From Pseudomonadota bacterium (GTDB lineage Bacteria > Pseudomonadota > Gammaproteobacteria > Acidiferrobacterales > UBA6901): a stretch of 14,954 bases of DNA. Both the position numbers and the translations under genes were made by a program. The stretch spans positions 1 to 14,954 of the forward strand of contig JAJYEK010000083.1 in the NCBI GenBank assembly GCA_021785795.1, given 5' to 3'. Positions 11,494 to 14,954 of this stretch are shown piece by piece (position 1 is the first letter of the stretch; the number at the start of each line of letters is the position of its first letter). The notes under the pieces were generated by a model, which was not told where the DNA came from, did no database searches, and saw only the letters and a program-made list of their open reading frames with translations.

Positions 11494-14400
11494 TCAACGG
11501 GGCGGGTGAGTTCGAGCTAGCTCGCTCCAGCCGTGGTCGAACGTGAACGTCCGGGCGTGGCCGACGGGGTTCTGAATTCTGAGCACGCGGGCTTGTGCCG
11601 GATCGGTTGCGCGCTCGACCACGTACAACCAGTACGCATCGGCCTTTTCGCGCGCGCAGTCGAATTGCGTGTGTGACAGTCCTACGGGGCGATCTTCCAA
11701 GCTGCCCGTCATCGACTTCACTTCTACCCATCGAATCTGCCTGCCACTGCTGTCGGCCTCGTATAGGTCAAAACCCGGATTGCCGTCCGGCGCGCGGCAC
11801 AACTTCGGCTCAAGGCTAATGATCAGGTCGATAGCGCGCCATTCGATCTGCATTCGCACCGCTTGATCGAGGCCATCGGGGTCTGGGCCATTGTCATCCG
11901 GATGCGCGCCGACATAGGAAATGAATGGTCGCCCCCCTGCGTGGCCGGGTGTCCTATTTCCCTGCCCGCCGCCGTTGCCACCGCCTTTGTCTCCGGGGGT
12001 GCCGTGGCCGCCTGAGCCACCGTGACCACCCCCATTGCCCTGGCCACCGCCGCGCGAAGTCCCCATGCCAGTGCGCCCTTGGCCACCACCTCCGGCACCT
12101 GTGCCCACGCCATCACCGCCGTCCGGATCATAGGTGCCGGGCGGGATATCCGGCATGTCATCGCCGTACAGATCTTTCGCGCCACCGTAAACATCGCTAT
12201 GGGATAGTTCGTCGGCTACCGGCTCGGGGGCTGTCGATGGCTCTGGTTCAGATGGGGGGTTGGTGATGCTCAGCCGGGAAGTCAGGTCAGCCGCGCTGGT
12301 GATGCCGAACTGGCGTAGCACATCGAACACCGCTGGATCGAAGCCTGCCGCTTTGGCCAGCTGATCGATGATTGGTGGCTTGAAGGTGAGCTTGCTCAGT
12401 AGGAAGGGGTTGGGCTTCCAATCGAGAGTGTCAAACACCACGAGGCCCGGGGGCACCAGTTCGCCGTTGGCGTCGGGTACCCAAGCTGCTTTGTCGAGAC
12501 GACGCAAGAAGGCAGACCGGAAAGGCGGTGTCTTGCGTTCGCCGTAGTGCGACCAAGTATAGGAGCCATCGAAGATACCGCGTCCGCGACGCTCTTCAAG
12601 GTCGCCCAGACTTTCCCAGATCAGCCGGGCGCGCTCTGCACGTTGCTCCGACGTGAGTTTTGGCAAAAGCGCAATGAGGTCGTCGAAACCTTGAAGCAGC
12701 CAGTCGACGATCCGGTCATTGATGCCCGAGGTTTCCTCGTAGCCAGTTTTCCGACGCAGTTCCAGCCTTTCATCCCGTGTCAGTGCGTTCGGAGCCTCGA
12801 TTGGGCGTGGATACCGTACAGCACCGCACGCTTCCAGCAGTTCGCGCATGCTCTCGCCGCGCAGACAGTCGTATTTGTCATCGACGATGAAGACATCGGC
12901 CACGCCCTCAAAGAGCTGTCGTAGACGTTCGGTGGCGATATACACGTCGCCGGGCTTCGCCATGTGGCCCTTGCCATCGCCGGTGTCCACCACCTTCACG
13001 AAGGCGGTTTTGCGCAGGACAGACCCTAGCTTCTCTTTCTGCTTCTGCGTGGCCGAATCGATATTGAACGCGTCACGGATGCGCTGGATGTCGGAGGCGT
13101 AGGTATCGTCGTCCACATCGACTTCATCCTTTTGGTACTTCGGCAGAACGTTCCAGATTACGTCATCTACCGGGTCGGGCTCTGTGATGCCCAGCGACCT
13201 CAAGAAGTCGCATGCCTCTGGCGTTGCACACACTGCCCGACGCATCGTCGGGAAGTTGGTGGTGATGGTGCTTGGCAGGAACGCCCTGGCATTGCCGTTC
13301 TCTCGGGCAACTACATGAGTGCCGTCATCGAGGCGGATGAGAGAAACAGCGTCGAGGTGGCGGCGCAAAGCCTTCTCCTGCCCGCTCAGGAACTCATACA
13401 GCCGCAGCACCCATTCGTCAGCTTGTGCCTCGAGAAATGCTTTGGTCAGGCTTGACACTAACTTCTCTGGCCTGATCTCTTCGATGTTGAGCTCGTGCCT
13501 CACGTACTGGCGAATCTCGAGTGCCTTGTCCTGCGTGATGTCGCCAGACAACCAAGCGGCGACATCCAAACCGAATAGCGCCGCAACCTGTTCAGGGCTG
13601 AACAGCTCGCGCAACTCTTGCGTGCGCGCCAGCTTTGCCTGATGGGCGGTGACATGCTTGCCGTCGAAGGTTGGAAGCAACTCCTCTTCCTGAAACGCCT
13701 GCCGGACGGCATCAAACATCGGCGCGAACCGCGATTCCTTTGGGAATTTCTCGCGGTCAAGCGGCAGGCAGCGCAGCGCCGCGACATCCAGCATTGCCTT
13801 GTCCCGCATCCAGCGCATCGCTTCCACCAGCAGGCCGGATGTTTCCTTGACCAGATACTGGTTCCACGGCTCGCCAGGTGGAATGTTGTCGCGGCTTGGC
13901 GTGGTGCGGTAAGGCCCCTGCACGAGAAAGCCAAGGTGGCTCTCAACCACCGTCGGGAAGAACACCACCAGTGGCGACTTGGCCAGCGGCTGCACTGCCC
14001 AGCGAACAGGGGTATCCTTTACTGCAACCAGCGAGAAGGCGATTTCCACCCGTCCGACCTTGTGCCCCTCGGCAGCAAACACGTCGCGGTGGAACACCAT
14101 CCAGTTCTGATCTACCTCCGGCCGATCATCCTCTTTGCCGATCACCGTGATGCGTTGGACATTGGGGCCAAGCGATTCGGGGGTATTGCGCAGATAGAAC
14201 CCGGACGCGCCGCCCTCGACGCTCCAGTTGATTTCGTCAATGTGGCGCAGGAACAGCAGTGCGCCTGGGCCCAAGTGGCGGAATCCTGCCGCGATCTCCT
14301 GCGCTGCGCTCGCGTCCTCCGGCTTCAGGGGCAGGATAATCTGCGTCTCGTCTGCCGCGCGCGCCGAATACGCCAACCGCTTCGGGAAGATGTAATTCTC

Positions 14401-14811
14401 GATGGCGAAGTCCTCCTCACCAGAGTGAATTTCCGGAAGATCGGTGACGGTGTAGACGGACTTGAAGCCGATGCCGAAACGACCGATGGAGGACTCGTTC
14501 TTGGTGCTCTCCTGGATCTCGCAGACGCTACGGACGTCGGCCTCGTCGAATGGCTTGCCGAAATGGGAGAGCGTCAGGCAGGTCGGGCTCAGAGTGAAGG
14601 CGACCTTGCGCGATCCGCGCCAGTCGCTGCGTCTACCGAGGGCATCCTCGGCGTTTTGCAGCAGTTCGAAGATGAAGTGCGTGCGGTCGTCGTACAGCTG
14701 AGCGGCCAGCCTCCCGGACTTTTGAGCGCCCTTGGTGCCGTAGCTCTCCCGGTTTTCCTCGCAAATTGCCTCGTAGTTGGCCGCCACCACCCCTCCGTCT
14801 CGGTCGGGCAT
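11494..14811 (-). CDS. Sacsin/NO VEIN-like GHKL ATPase with C-terminal DUF3883 nuclease-like domain
   Basis: About 1105 residues. The N-terminal GHKL ATPase domain shows the N-box HFIFELLQNAEDAL (Asn53, Glu55 from the ATG) and the glycine box SIGRFGIGFKSVY (residues 108-120), as in sacsin, NO VEIN and MORC/MutL-type ATPases. A long helical middle part follows (about 300-890). A striking Gly/His/Gln-rich linker spans about 897-960 (DNA 11932-12123). The end is a DUF3883/NOV C-terminal domain with NPGFDLYEA (Asp1015) and WVEVKSM (Glu1030, Lys1032), which form a PD-(D/E)XK-like D...ExK set. The start is uncertain: ATG 14811 has no ribosome site, and GTG 14787, with GGAGG just before, is a fair alternative. 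The context is a broken type I restriction locus, which points to a role in defence; this is inference. Confidence 0.8.
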   Translation of the reverse strand: MPDRDGGVVAANYEAICEENRESYGTKGAQKSGRLAAQLYDDRTHFIFELLQNAEDALGRRSDWRGSRKVAFTLSPTCLTLSHFGKPFDEADVRSVCEIQESTKNESSIGRFGIGFKSVYTVTDLPEIHSGEEDFAIENYIFPKRLAYSARAADETQIILPLKPEDASAAQEIAAGFRHLGPGALLFLRHIDEINWSVEGGASGFYLRNTPESLGPNVQRITVIGKEDDRPEVDQNWMVFHRDVFAAEGHKVGRVEIAFSLVAVKDTPVRWAVQPLAKSPLVVFFPTVVESHLGFLVQGPYRTTPSRDNIPPGEPWNQYLVKETSGLLVEAMRWMRDKAMLDVAALRCLPLDREKFPKESRFAPMFDAVRQAFQEEELLPTFDGKHVTAHQAKLARTQELRELFSPEQVAALFGLDVAAWLSGDITQDKALEIRQYVRHELNIEEIRPEKLVSSLTKAFLEAQADEWVLRLYEFLSGQEKALRRHLDAVSLIRLDDGTHVVARENGNARAFLPSTITTNFPTMRRAVCATPEACDFLRSLGITEPDPVDDVIWNVLPKYQKDEVDVDDDTYASDIQRIRDAFNIDSATQKQKEKLGSVLRKTAFVKVVDTGDGKGHMAKPGDVYIATERLRQLFEGVADVFIVDDKYDCLRGESMRELLEACGAVRYPRPIEAPNALTRDERLELRRKTGYEETSGINDRIVDWLLQGFDDLIALLPKLTSEQRAERARLIWESLGDLEERRGRGIFDGSYTWSHYGERKTPPFRSAFLRRLDKAAWVPDANGELVPPGLVVFDTLDWKPNPFLLSKLTFKPPIIDQLAKAAGFDPAVFDVLRQFGITSAADLTSRLSITNPPSEPEPSTAPEPVADELSHSDVYGGAKDLYGDDMPDIPPGTYDPDGGDGVGTGAGGGGQGRTGMGTSRGGGQGNGGGHGGSGGHGTPGDKGGGNGGGQGNRTPGHAGGRPFISYVGAHPDDNGPDPDGLDQAVRMQIEWRAIDLIISLEPKLCRAPDGNPGFDLYEADSSGRQIRWVEVKSMTGSLEDRPVGLSHTQFDCAREKADAYWLYVVERATDPAQARVLRIQNPVGHARTFTFDHGWSELARTHPPR

Positions 14812-14853
14812 CTGTTGATGCCAAGTTTGCCAAGGTCTGCACAATCCTGGAAT

Positions 14854-14881
14854 ATTATGACAAGATGTGGCTGTAAACCAA
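14854..14881 (-). promoter_or_regulatory. Likely promoter of the NO VEIN-like gene
   Basis: On the minus strand TTGGTT (14881-14876) and CATAAT (14859-14854) are 16 bases apart. Transcription would begin near 14847, about 35 bases before the ATG at 14811 or 60 before the GTG at 14787. Confidence 0.4.
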
Positions 14882-14909
14882 GCTCAGCGCAGATGACATG
14901 GGGAAGCGG

Positions 14910-14954
14910 ATGAGTGACCAGCCGGACGAGATCCTCACGATTGACGAGGTTGCC
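14910..14954 (+). CDS. Start of HTH (excisionase-type) protein, cut by window end
   Basis: Fifteen codons are present, reading MSDQPDEILTIDEVA to the window edge; GGGGAAG precedes the ATG. The D-E-I-L-T-I-D-E-V-A start is that of small MerR/excisionase-fold DNA-binding proteins, which often sit between hsdM and hsdS or hsdR in type I restriction operons. That fits the hsdM fragment in the same orientation 3.5 kb upstream. Only the first helix is visible, so the call depends on the sequence beyond the window. Confidence 0.55.
   Translation, partial: MSDQPDEILTIDEVA

Noticed and set aside
11476..11530. tRNA-like sequence (GGCCGAGTGGT followed by GAGTTCGAGC)
   Set aside because: It resembles a D-arm and T-arm by chance; no acceptor stem or anticodon arm can be formed, and half of it lies in the coding end of the NO VEIN-like gene.
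13618..14913. A 431-codon plus-strand open frame opposite the NO VEIN-like gene
   Set aside because: The minus strand shows clear GHKL motifs over the same bases; the plus translation has no recognisable domain.

Overview
The window looks like an accessory region of a GC-rich proteobacterial chromosome, or of an integrated element. Evidence for this is the P-type conjugation genes of the IncI/Dot-Icm kind, lambdoid phage control genes, type I restriction genes and toxin-antitoxin genes, with no housekeeping gene in view. I cannot name the genus; an acidophile of the Acidithiobacillus kind would fit, but that is only a guess.

Layout. (a) 1-1176, plus strand: the tail of a HicB antitoxin, a small gene with its own extended -10 promoter, a Fic toxin gene cut off after its N-terminus, and an intact gene of unknown function for a 165-residue protein. 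(b) 1196-5934, minus strand: a tightly overlapping I-type (IncI/Dot-Icm-like) type IV secretion operon. In order of transcription it has a truncated 3' gene fragment (5934-5800), a 152-aa unknown, a 98-aa unknown, TraN/DotH, TraO/DotG, TraP/DotF-like and a TraQ/IcmC-like membrane protein. No TraM/DotI or ATPase is present, so this is a fragment of a system or a dispersed one. (c) 6043-6800: two convergent genes for small exported proteins, sharing a TTAA that holds both stop codons. (d) 6459-10764: a lambdoid-style regulation and replication block. A CI-like S24 repressor (plus) and a YdaS/Cro-like protein (minus) diverge from a control region with three 17-bp operator-like sites. The minus operon then runs through a terminator to an 80-aa unknown, a DUF1376 (lambda O-like) initiator, a DUF6475-like (lambda P-position) protein, a 219-aa unknown and the small exported protein. 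(e) 10819-14954: a type I restriction-modification locus in which hsdM is cut off after about 195 residues. It is followed by a large inverted gene for a sacsin/NO VEIN-like GHKL ATPase with a C-terminal DUF3883 (PD-(D/E)XK-like) domain, and by the start of a HTH protein of the type often carried in such operons.

Most interesting signal. Inside the DUF1376 initiator gene (8571-8713) there are 13 exact-period 11-bp repeats, consensus GCGATCGGGTC, and 11 of the 13 carry GATC in the same place. Because 11 is not a multiple of 3, three DNA units make one 11-residue protein repeat. The residues that stay constant in the protein (Arg-Ser, Asp, Ile) are exactly those encoded by the GATC core. This suggests that the DNA rather than the protein is under selection: a phage/plasmid-type replication origin with iterons embedded in its own initiator gene, as in lambda O but with a different, GATC-phased architecture. 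An A-rich purine tract with a 12-bp tandem repeat lies immediately beside it, on the side where lambda has its AT-rich element.

How the parts fit. The block (d) could be a prophage or phage-plasmid replicon lacking integrase and structural genes in this window. Blocks (b) and (e) are probably pieces of neighbouring mobile or defence islands joined by recombination, as shown by three truncated genes (fic, a tra-operon gene and hsdM).
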